A DNA stretch of 64,000 nucleotides, taken from contig CAXAMN010005280.1 in the NCBI GenBank assembly GCA_963970005.1, positions 237,328 through 301,327 on the forward strand. Reading direction: 5' to 3'. Below, piece by piece: positions 46,917 through 58,200 of this stretch (the stretch's first letter is position 1; every line of letters starts with the position of its first letter). The position numbers were made by a program, and so were the translations under genes. This DNA is from Durusdinium trenchii. Its lineage: Eukaryota > Sar > Dinophyceae > Suessiales > Symbiodiniaceae. Below the pieces are notes generated by a model. The model made no database searches. It was given only the letters and a program-made list of their open reading frames with translations, and had not been told where the DNA came from.

Positions 46917-48770
46917 CTACTTCTCTTGCGTGGCTTTTCCTTCTTCTTTTTCTTCTTCTTGTCCTCTTTCTTCGCAGGGACAGTTTTCTCTTGGGCGTTG
47001 GAACGCGCAGTCCGTGACACGATGACAGTGGCCTGCCTTCCAGAACTTGCACGTCTCCTTCCGAGAGCCTGGCGTAAGTGATCTGGATTGCGATCGACTG
47101 CGTTCCTTCCCCTTTCCTTTTCCTTTTGTCGCGGCCTTTCTCGTGCTTGTAAGGACATGAGGACATGATGCGCAGCGTTTGCACTTCCCGGTCTTTTGGA
47201 ATTCGAAACATACTCCCTTCTTTGGGAGCAGGCACTGCTGTGTCTTTGGCCCCGAGCGAACATTGTCATCGGGTTCCTTCTTCATCCCCGCCAAAACGCT
47301 ATCCCACTTGTTTATGAACCCCTTCAAGTCGTCATTGACCATTTTCACGGACATCAAGTACTCCAGTCCGTAGATCGCACCGTGCTTAATGCTGGTCGCG
47401 AAATACTCATGGAAACGCAGCGACAAACGCCTGCCCTTCACGGGCTTTTCTTCTCTTGCCCGCAGTTCCTTGAAGGTAGCAATCTGACGACCAAGGTCCC
47501 CCTCGGCGCAATTTGTCAAGCTTGCAAGTAGCTTGGCGTCGAGGGTGGCGAATCCCTCTGAATCATCTAGCACGTCCACGGTCTGAGCATCGGCGTAAAC
47601 CTTGCCTACCCAGATCCTTGCCTCGTCTGGCTTCGCTGAAGCCGCAGCAATGTTGTCCCGCACCTTGATCTTCCAATCTCACGATACTTTTCTAGTGTGG
47701 GAAACTTGGGAATCAGGATCTTGTCGGCCTCTTTAGCCTTTGGGTCACGATCCCTCTCCTTAGCCTTTCGCTGCTGCTTCTTCAACTCTTTGCGGATGAT
47801 CCGTGCCAAACACGATGATTCAGAACTTGAGTCATCAGATCCACTGTCATCATCAGACGAATCGGATGGCGGCGGAGAAGGAGAACGCCTCTTCTTCCTT
47901 TCTTTGGATCGTCCTCTCCTGGGACTCTTGTCCTGTTTCTTCTCCTTCCGCTTTTCCTTTTTGTCCTTATTGGACTTTCGTTCATCCTCTTCATCAGCGT
48001 CTGAGGGATGAGGTTCTCCTCCGCCAGGGTTCCCGGACTTCTCCATGTGAGTGCGGAGACTCGCAGGAGGCAAAGCTGGGGAATTTGCTGCATTGGTGTC
48101 ACAGGCACTCGGTTCCCCGAGGCGTTTTCAAACCTATCTCTCAACTCTTTGATGATCCGACTTTGCTCAGCAAGCTCTGACCGGAGGGCATCCTCTCTTT
48201 GCCTAGCAAACGCCCTTTCGTTCTCTGCAATCGAATGCCTCTCAAGAGCCCAGCGATCGAGATAGGCCCTTTGGTCTTTCTTGCACTTGTTCTGCTTGTT
48301 GGGCCTGGTTCACGTCGTTCATTCGTTGCATGGTGAGTGCTTCACGTTGTTGTTGGGGTCCTCTACGAAAGCTCTCGCCTCATCGGCTACGACATCACGA
48401 ACTGCCTAGCTTCTTCAACAAACTGTTGACCCTGTTCTGCCATCAGAGCCTGGTGCCTTAGTTCAGCGATTTCCGCCATCTGAGCTGATCGGTCCTGATT
48501 CACGAAGACCGCTTGTTGATGGATCTGCCTCGCATCAACGTGCTGCAAATTCAGCGTCGGGGACGGTTCAACGCCGATCGGAGACGTACCAGTCACTGTA
48601 GGCAACAGGTTCCCCTGTGCGATGGATGAAGGAGGCACTGGAGGCCTACGCAAGTCCAACGGCACAACCGGAAGTTCCTCGGCTGGGGAGCTAGACATAG
48701 CAGGAGATGTCGGAACATAACCTGATCGAGATCGATCGTCACGGGAACGAATCTCACCATCATCGGCCAT
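46917..48770 (-). pseudogene. copia gag with two CCCH zinc fingers
   Basis: The N-terminus MADDGEIRSRDDRSRSG starts at ATG 48770. A Glu/Gln helix and a Lys/Arg/Ser-rich stretch (about 47980-47830) lead to ILIPKFPTLEKYREI and a helical gag core (47660-47240). Then come CFEFQKTGKCKRCASCPH (about 47200) and CKFWKAGHCHRVTDCAFQRP (about 47050), both of the C-x7/8-C-x5-C type. The second has Arg where the last His is expected. These would bind RNA. Frames change near 48387 and 47690. Confidence 0.6.
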
Positions 48771-49033
48771 GGCTACTAGGTAGCGTCCTACCTGCGGTGG
48801 AGAGCAGCTAGACCTACAAGCACGTACCGCGCTTTGGCGATACGGCTGATAACCTGTAGTTACAGGCAATCGACCGACTAATACCACGAAGTCGCACCTG
48901 TTGTCACTTGAGCCAAACACGGTAGTAAGTACAAATTAGCCCAGCTGGAGACCCCAATAGCAAGATACAAACCGGGACAAAAAGAAAAATCTGGAAACAG
49001 CTGCTGTTTTCAACACATCGACCATCTCTTCCT

Positions 49034-51056
49034 GGGACACCATCATCACATAACCGGGACACCATCACAAAATGACCAGGGCACCATCAAAACATGACCG
49101 AGACACCGTCACAACATGNNNNNNNNNNACCATCAAAACATGACCGAGACACCGTCACAACATGATTGGGACACCATCACAACATAACCGGGACACCATC
49201 ACAAGCTGACCGGGACAGCAGCATGACATGACGAGGACACCATCACAACATGACCGGGACACTATCACAACATGACCGGGACACCGTCACATGACCCGGA
49301 CACCATCAAAACATAACCGGCACACCGCCAAAACATGACCGGGACACCATCACAACATGACCGGGACACCATCAAAACATGATGGGGACACCGTGAGCGA
49401 GACACCATCACAACATGACTGGGACACCGTCACAACATGACTGAGACACAATCACAACATGACCGGGACACCATCACAAGGTGACCGGGACACCAACATG
49501 ACATGACGGGAAAACCATCACAAGATGACGAGGACACCATCACAACATGACCGGAACACCGTCACATGACCCGGACACCATCAAAACATAACCGGCACAA
49601 GGCCAAAACATGACCAGGACACCATCACAAGGTGACCGGGACACCATCAAAACATGACCGGGACACCGTCACACATGACTGGGACACAATCACAACATGA
49701 CCGGGACACCATCACAAGGTGACCGGGACACCAACATGACACGACGGGAAAACCATCACAAGATGACCAGGACACCATCACAACATGACCGGGACACCCT
49801 CACATGACCCGGACAGACACCATCAAAACATAACCGGCACACCGCCAAAACATGACCAGGACACCATCACAACAGGACCGGGACGCCATCAAAACATGAC
49901 CGGGACACCGTCACAACACGACCGGGACACCATCAAAACATGACCGGGACACCATCAAAACATGACCGGGACACCATCAAAACAGGACCGGGACACCATC
50001 ACAACATGACTGGGACACAATCAAAACATGATCGGGACACCATCACAACATGACCGCGCCACCATCACATGATCGGGACACCATCAAAACATGACCGGGA
50101 CACCGTCACAACATGACTGGGACACAATCACAACATGACCGGGACACCATCACAAGGTGACCGGGACACCAACATGACATGACGGGAAAACCATCACGAC
50201 ACCATCACAACATGACCGGGACACCGTCACATGACCCGGACACCATCAAAACATAACCGGCACACCGCCAAAACATGACCAGGACACCATCATCACAACA
50301 CGACCGGAACACCATCAAAACATGACTGGGACACCATCACAACATGACCGGGACACCATCAAAACATGACCGGGACACCATCAAAACAGGACCGGGGCAC
50401 CATCACAACATGACTGGGACACAATCAAAACATGATCGGGACACGATCACAACATGACCGCGCCACCATCACATGATCGGGGCACCATCAAAACATGACC
50501 GGGACACCGTCACAACACGACCGGGACACCATCAAAACATGCCCGGGACACAATCGCAACATGACCGGGACACCATCACAAGGTGACCGGGACACCAACA
50601 TGACATGACGGGAAAACCATCACGACACCATCAAAACATGACCGGGACACCGTCACATGACCCGGACACCATCAAAACATAACCGGCACACCGCCAAAAC
50701 ATGACCAGGACACCATCACAACACGACACCATCACATGATCGGGACACCATCAAAACATGACCGGGACACCGTCACAACACGACCGGGACACCATCAAAA
50801 CATGCCCAGGACACCATCACAACATGACCGGGACACCATCACAACATGACCGGGACACCTTCAAAACATGACCGGGACACCATCACAACATGACCAGGAC
50901 ACCATCAAAACATGACCGGGACACCATCAAAACAGGACCGGGACACCATCACAACATGACTGGGTCACAATCAAAACATGATCGGGACACCATCAAAACA
51001 TGACCGGGACACCAGCATCACATGCGGACGCCATCAAAACATGACCGGGACACCAT
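49034..51056. repeat. 22-bp minisatellite, about 2 kb
   Basis: The unit is close to ATGACCGGGACACCATCACAAC, with CACAAC/AAAAC and CCGGG/CTGGG variants. By length there are about 90 copies, interrupted by a 10-N gap at 49119-49128. A variant block (GGTGACCGGGACACCAACATGACATGACGGG) recurs at about 49480, 49718, 50156 and 50582, with a relative at 49205. This shows higher-order repeats of about 240 bp and about 430 bp. No ORF crosses it. Confidence 0.97.
49119..49128. other. Assembly gap (10 N) inside the minisatellite
   Basis: Ten N in the repeat array. The true array is probably longer than shown. Confidence 0.99.
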
Positions 51057-51769
51057 CCGCCCACCAGCTCTGACGGTGACCCGACGGCGCCCGTCCGCCT
51101 ATTAGTTTTGCAAGACCCCATAGCATGGCTATTGGGGAAGTAAGTGAGACACTAGCATGCAACAACACTTTTGAGCGTGCATGTTGGTTTTGCACATGCG
51201 TTTCCTGAAGCAAGAAAGGTATATGAGCGATTTTTGCAGGATTCCAGCGAAAGTTACATGAGCTATTTGGCAGGTATGTTTACTGAAGCAAGATCCCAGC
51301 ACTAAAGCAATTCACTGAAGTGTCATAATACCACCTCCGTAGCAGCAACTCTGGAAAACCACACCTGCAAGCGGCAGATGTACTTAGTTACTTGTAGCAT
51401 ACCTCCAAATGCAGATACAGTATACGTCTCAAGCGTAGTCTACAGAAGAACTGGTCGCAAACGCTCCCAGCTGGAGCGCGAAGGCTCTTGAAAAAGCTGC
51501 CAACTCCAACCCAATGTTGAGGCAAGCACAACTAACATGAAACCTAGGGGCACATGTTCCATCTTAAATTTGGGCACTATCATGGAATTGTTCAAGATGC
51601 CTCTTATACAGGCTGGGATATTGAACATGGAAGCTTCCCAGAGACACTTTGAACTTTTTCAGGTTCATGTTTTTTCGTTCTAAGATTTTTCATGGGAGGA
51701 TACCACAATAATGTTAGATTCGTATGATCAGGGGGATCAACCTCTCAATGTGCGTTTTTTCCAGGAAGG
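51057..51769. other. Spacer, no supported gene
   Basis: Unique-looking sequence between the minisatellite and the presumed 5' LTR. No frame longer than about 60 codons and no motifs. Confidence 0.5.
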
Positions 51770-52207
51770 TGTTAGGGCAGCCGCAAAAATAGTCACCTAC
51801 AGAGTTCATGTAATTTTGCGTTCATGTGCCTTCATTCTGCGTTCTGCGTCAATTTGCTTTCATTTGTGTTCATTTGTTCTTTTTAATCTGGGGCTGAGTT
51901 TTATAAATATGGATCTTTCTGGAAATCCGCCGGCCTGCCGGCGTGTTTTGTGGATTGTTTTGGTTAGTATTGCTTGCGTTGGTTTCTATCTACGGCTTGT
52001 CTCTCCGCGCGGATTTTTCGACAGCCTGACGCTCCCCCCCCCCCTTGAAATGTATAGGCATACTTGTACAGGTTCCACTCCAGTGGCCTATCTAGTGTGT
52101 CCATGCTTGACTGCCATAAGGCTCAAGGGATATAGGATAAGACTCTGCGTGAGCAAAAGACACTAGCGGTCTGCACCTCTACCGTGTACGCCCTAGTCAC
52201 TCTTTCA
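51770..52207 (+). repeat. Candidate 5' LTR
   Basis: The 3' end is set by CTCTTTCA at 52207, one base before the primer site. The start is a guess at TGTTAGGGCAGCC (51770), which gives a 438-bp LTR with TG...CA ends. The second copy needed to prove it is outside the window. Confidence 0.3.
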
Positions 52208-52208
52208 G

Positions 52209-52220
52209 TGGTAGCGGAGC
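52209..52220 (+). promoter_or_regulatory. Primer-binding site (initiator tRNA-Met type)
   Basis: TGGTAGCGGAGC lies 2 bp after the CA of the presumed LTR and 66 bp before the gag ATG. It differs at two positions from the complement of the animal initiator tRNA-Met 3' end and nearly equals the site of the minus-strand copia at 25516. Confidence 0.55.
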
Positions 52221-52285
52221 AGTGATCCTGGAAGACCCAGGTGAGCTCCTTTCCTAGGCATAGAATTGCTTGTGGGCAAACGGCC

Positions 52286-55200
52286 ATGGATTGGATTGAC
52301 GACTGGGAAGAGCCTGATGCGGATGTGGCTTATGAGCCAGCAGCCTACGTGAATAGGCATGTGAGAAGAGAACCAGCAGCGATAGCTATGACAACACAGG
52401 TCACTACAAAGGTGCCCCCATCTTATGATGGAAAGACTTCATGGTTTTCCTATGAGGATGCCATAGACGATTGGTGTGATATCACCGAGCTGGAGGATGA
52501 GAAGAGAGGACCAGCATTGAGAAACCGACTAGAAGGAGAAGCAGCTGTATACAAGCGAGTTTTAGACAGAGATGCATTGAAGGCTAATGAGCCACCAGGA
52601 GCTGGAGTAGATTACTTCAAGAGAGTACTACGACCATATTTTGTGAAAGGATCAACCAATGTATTCCTATACAGGTTTATGCAATTCGTGCGATTCAATC
52701 GAGGATCAGCCGACATGATGAAGTGGATGACAAGATTTCAGATTTTACTCCAAAGGCTTATGAGCAGTTGGATGGACATGTTGGATCCAGTAACACAAGT
52801 ACACCCACAGGTACAAGCTCAAATGCAAGCTGATGCAGCGGTGACTGGAGTAGCTCCAACAGCAGAAAGAGTACAGGAAATCATGCAGAATGTCAATGGC
52901 AATCTGAGAATTCTTCATCAGAACGATTTTCCTTTAGGAGAAAATCTGATTGCCCTACTCATGCTGTCACTTGCAGATTTGTCTCAGGACCAGCGAAACA
53001 CTTTGACCTCTTTGATGACTCATCGTGGTAGAGTCCTGCAGCAATACACCACAACAGAGTTGAGGACAGTTTTCATTGAGATGTTCTGCACGACAAAGAC
53101 TTCAGTAGACAATCCTTTGATGCAGCCGACAGGTGCTGGAGGTAGAAGATCATTCCTTGTGATGGAAGAAGGAGAACTCGATGGTACATTTGGCTATTGG
53201 GCCGAAGATGAAGAAGATGGAACAGAAGGATTCCTAGATGCCCTGGACGATGTCTTTTGGGTATATGATGAACAGAATTTCTCTTGGTTCCAGAGGAGAT
53301 TCCAAGGAAGAAGAGCCAGAAAAGGCAAAGGAAAAGGAAGAAGAAAAGGAAAAGGAAGATCAGGCCGCAGATTTTTCAGACCTCGAGGAAAAGGAAAAGG
53401 AAAGAGACGAGGTAAAGGCCGTTATGCTGATGAGCAATCGACAACTTATCCAGAAGAGTATTATGAAGAGAATCCTTATGAGGACACTTGGGAGTCAAAT
53501 CAAGTAGCATATGATGCTATCATTGCCGAAGATATGAATGACTATCTTCAAGGAGAACATGAAGATGCCAATGACTTTTGGCAACAACTTGAAGAAGCAT
53601 GGTTTTCCCACAAAGGAAAGGGAAAAGGCAAGAGAAAAGGCAAGAAAGGAAAAGGAAAAGATAAAGGAGATGGCAAACAAGATGCAAACTATGCAAATCA
53701 ACAACAGCCACGTTCTTTACCTGCACCTTCAAGAACTTCACAAGCATCAGGAAGCAACCAAGGTTTCTTTGCACATTGTGTGACAACAGTAGCTGAAGTC
53801 CATGACAGTGAGGTGGACTTGCTGTCAGGCATGATGACCTCATGTCAGGATGAAGCTGACTGTAATGTCAACAATGGTGAGACGATCTTCGATGGCATGA
53901 GTGCCCCTGTGAGGTACTCTTTGTCAGAGGAGATGCTCACAGATGCTCCTGATGGCTTTGCGCTTATGAGCGCTGAGGAAGAAGTGAAAGAGATGCAGGC
54001 TGTTTCATTTTTGACTGAAAATCGCTTCCCGCCAACTATTGCAATCCTGGACATTGGATGCACTAGAGCTATGGGATCAAGGCGTGCAGTCGATTACTTT
54101 TGTAACTATGTCGACAATCATCCAGACTGTGGACTATGGTACTCTTTTGAGTCTACCAAGAGCAAGTTTTACTTTGCCAATTCTCAGAAGGCTTCTTGCT
54201 CTCAGAAACTGGTGATTTACATGTATGATCGTGCATGGACGATCCACCATACAGAGTTTGACATAGTTGAAGAAGGAGAAGTCCCTTTGCTTATGAGCTT
54301 GCCACAGATGAGAAACTTAGGATTTGAACTCAGGCTGACACCTCAACATGCTTACCTGACATCGGTGCCTCTTGGTATCAAATTTTTGGAGTTGAAGGTG
54401 GCAGCCAGTACTCATCTTGTTTTGGACTTCCAAGATATTGCATGGTATCTGTCTGACGTGCGTTTGCAGGCTCGGCGCGAGAAGAGCTTTTACTCTCACT
54501 TCACTCACTATGAATATGGCCATATTTCGGTTGATCACAATAGTGATGAAGATGAAGCTGAGCATGCATATCCTGTGGTTGACTACTGGGAAGTAGATCT
54601 TCACAAGAGAGAACTGACACGTCACCACAAGGATTACAGGAAGATTCTTTTCCCAGCAACTAAGTCCTGTCCTGTAGACACTGACTTGCTGGAAGACTTG
54701 CGACTGACAATCATCAAGAAGAAAGAAGGAGGAGAAGAGATCAAGAAGATAGATGATTGGCGCAAGGCAAAATGGAAGGACCTACAAATTGGCTATGAAT
54801 GGCGTGGTAGAACAATTTTTAAGTTCAAGCCAGATGCCAAAATTCCGGATCTAAAGATCAGGAAGGCTGGCATTGAGCACCGTGGCATTGGTGATCCCGA
54901 TGCAGTGGTGCGCTCCTCCTCAGAGAAGGTTCCCATTGCAAAGGACAGGGAACCAGGCTTCTCTTCAGAGAAGGAAGGTGCACCATCCAGTGCCGCGGAA
55001 AAGCCCGTGCCGCCGAAGTTTCGGTATACATCCAAGGGTTGTGATCCATTTTGGAAAGGACACAAGTCGAAACCATCTGAGCCTCCAATTGATTTAAAGG
55101 GTGATGATCCTGAAGGGTATACTCCCTCAGAACCACCTGAGAGGCCAGAAGGTGAACTTGTAGAAATTCCTAAAGCATCAAAAGGACCATCAAGTGATAA

Positions 55201-58200
55201 ACATGAACCACTTGAACCAGGTGATGGCGCTCTTGAGCCTAGGCGGATTTCAATCCCATTACCTGGTAGTGAAGTTGTTGCAATGACACCGGCATATAGG
55301 AAGATGTTGCAGAGACTGGAGGACAAGGTAGAGCTTTATAAGCTTCATGTGAAGCACTACCATATGAGTCCTACTCAGTTTCGTAGACGTGTTTCTATGT
55401 TGAAGCTTCCTGACTCTGTTTTAGAGAAGTATGAATCAGTTGTCAGGAACTGCCGTGTTTGTAACACTTCAGTGGCACCTCCGCCACGAGCCAGAGTCTC
55501 CGGTATTAGAGCTTCATGTTTTGGTGATGTTGTTTTTGCTGATCATTGTGAGGTTGAACTTCACAAGAACAAGTATATCATTCTACTTGTTCTTGATGGT
55601 GCCACAAATCTTCTCTGGGCTACGGCACAGAAAGACCTCATAGATCAAACCACCATCCAAGCATTGAGGCAATGGTCTGATGAGAACAATTGTGTTCCGA
55701 AGGCCATCGTAGGAGACGAAGCCCTTTTCACAGATGCTTTTGTTGAATACTACAGGTTTCATGGTATACAACAATGTCCTTGTGGGCCAAGAACTCCTTG
55801 GCCGAACCGAGCAGAGACAGCTGTACGTTTGTTCAAACGTATGTGGCATGTTAGGAAGGTAGATCTGGATGACCCACGTTTTCGTGGTGTTACGGTCAGA
55901 GAAGTGGTCAAGAAAGTAGTGTGGGCAAGAAATTGTCAGTTGACTATCAGTGGATACTCACCAATAGAGATAGCAACTGGAAGACGTCCACCAGATCTTT
56001 TTGACCTAGAGACCGCAAGCCCTGAGCAATTGTCAGCTAGTGCAGCCGCACAAGATCGTACAAATCTGGAACTACAACGTGTAGCTTTGAGAGCTCATCA
56101 AGAAGCACGACAAGCTCAGGACCTTCGAGCAGATCTTGCAAGAAGGACTATGCCAAGCGACGGTCCCTATTTCCAAGGAGAGAAGGTTTTCGTTTGGACT
56201 CAGGATTCATCAAAGTTCAAGGATAAAGGACGTTGGGTTCGTGCCACAGTACTTGGACAAGAAGGAGCTATGGTCCAAGCCAACACTGGTAAGGCAGTGG
56301 TACGTGTGAATCAGTCAAAGGTTAGACGAGATCACGATGAGTGGCATGATGTTTCCATACCGGCATTAGACGATGAGAATCCGGAGAACTTACGTGAAGA
56401 TCACGAACTGTATGTTGATGCCGAATTTGGAGAACAGTCCTTTTTCTTCTGTAATGATGATCATCCTGATGTTGTTGAGTTACTTCATGGAAACAGTGGA
56501 TTATCTTGGTTTCTTTCAAAGAATGGTGTTAGAGTTGCATCTCCTATGGATTTCAAGGCAGGATACAACTTTTCCACTCTGAAGGGTCAAGATGGTATTT
56601 GGCAGCAACTTGAGAGGTTGCAGCCACACTGTGTAGTGATCAACAATCCTTCTCCTAAACAGAACAGAGCTTCTATTTGGTTGCTATGTTGCAATGTGAT
56701 TGAGTGGCAGTTGAGAAGGAAGAAACATGTGTTTGTGACTGTTCCCAAAGGAAACAAGTTTTGTCTGTTTTTGCAGAAGTTCATTTCTTCTTTGAAGAAT
56801 CCGATTTTTGCTTTTGATGTGAATATGAATTGTTTCTGCTATTGTCCTAAGGGAATTAGTTACGTGACAGTCTTCCATTCCTACGCATCCTGCCAAGGAT
56901 GGAAAGGTATTGGTGACTGTTCATTTCAAGCTAAAACAGTGCAAGCCACGAGAAGCAACCAGTACTTCAAGGATCCTGACTGGAAGAAGTTTCCTTTTTC
57001 ATTTCTGGTTGAGATGAATCGTTTTCTTCCTTATAGTGAGACTTCCGACAAGCGTCAGAGTTTCCTTATTGAAGATCTTCTGGAGAATTTTGACTCTGGA
57101 AGTTTGTGTGGAACAGCTCTTTTGTTAGAGAGAGAAGCTCATCAGTCAATTTTGCTGAATTCCGTAAGAACGGAAGAGACGACGGAAATTCCGGTTCCAC
57201 TTCGACATATACTACCACAAAGGTTCACTACGACTGAACTGATCAGAACTTTGAGGCAGGTCGATGCACTACCTCAGAGATCAGAGTTTGATGTGACAAC
57301 ATCCTCTGACTCTCGAATTGTGTCATTGATTCCAGGCCTGAAGGAGATTAGACGAAGAACCTTGCCACAGATGTATTTTGAGAGATGTAAGGTTTATCGT
57401 GGTACTTTTGGCAGAGTGCATCCTCTCTTCAATTCTGAAGATGATGCAGTGTTGATTATGTGGAAGCCAGGAAAATACCATCAGGTTTTCTTTATGTTTG
57501 TGTCACAACTGTCTCCTCATCGTGAACAGTTTTTGATAGATCATTGGAGTATGATAGTTTTCGAGGCAGAGACGACAGGCGCTGTGAAGCGCATTGTGAC
57601 TCCTGATGAAGTAGCTCTAGAGGATCCAAGGGATCAACCTCCAGACTACGGACCACCGATGGATGATGATATGACTTATGAGCCAAATCCAGTCTCGGGG
57701 GAACAGCAGTATTTTGATCCAGATGATGAAGATATGAATCCGCCTGGTGGTGGACCGGGTGGCAACCCTGATGATCATCAGGGTGGACAACCTCCGGGAC
57801 CACCTCCGACAGGTCCCGCAGCTGTTCCGAATCAGTTCGGAAATCCCGATGTTCCTTTAGAGCAACTCGGGTATCCATCGAGCGATCCGGAAGAGGCAAT
57901 GCCGGAGATTTCGAGTGAATCCCGTCCGCCAGATGATCCGGGTCAACCGCCGATAGGTTTTCCGATCGATACGGATCCCGTTCATCCGTTCGTTCCGTCG
58001 CCCGATTCGAATACGCCGGAGCCAGAACCATATGTTCCGGAGAATCGTGAACGTCACAGCAAGCAAATGCGGAAGCTTTCTGTGGACTCAACTGATGCTT
58101 TGCCAAAGGCCAAGGTGAAGTTTCAGGTTAAACATTCTAAGGTTCAGTTGCCGGGACATGATGAACCTATTCCGGCACCTCCGAAATCTGTTCCGAGAAG

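Larger units (their letters stand above)
44726..48770 (-). mobile_element. Ty1/copia element, gag to integrase only, broken
   Basis: On the minus strand, gag begins at ATG 48770 and the integrase C-terminal region ends at the junction with the oppositely oriented RT fragment. Many frameshifts separate the parts. No LTR was identified. The 5' side lies next to the 22-bp minisatellite. Confidence 0.7.

Noticed and set aside
46797..47081. Plus-strand ORF with a run of Phe residues
   Set aside because: Antisense of the Lys-rich gag tail of the minus-strand copia.
48780..48920. Primer-binding site for the 44.7-48.8 kb copia (GGTTATCAGCC or TGGTATTAGTC)
   Set aside because: Neither candidate matches the initiator tRNA site well, and no LTR end adjoins.
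53495..53843. Minus-strand hydrophobic ORFs with apparent membrane segments
   Set aside because: Antisense of the Gly-Lys-rich gag region; the hydrophobic look comes from reversed Lys codons.
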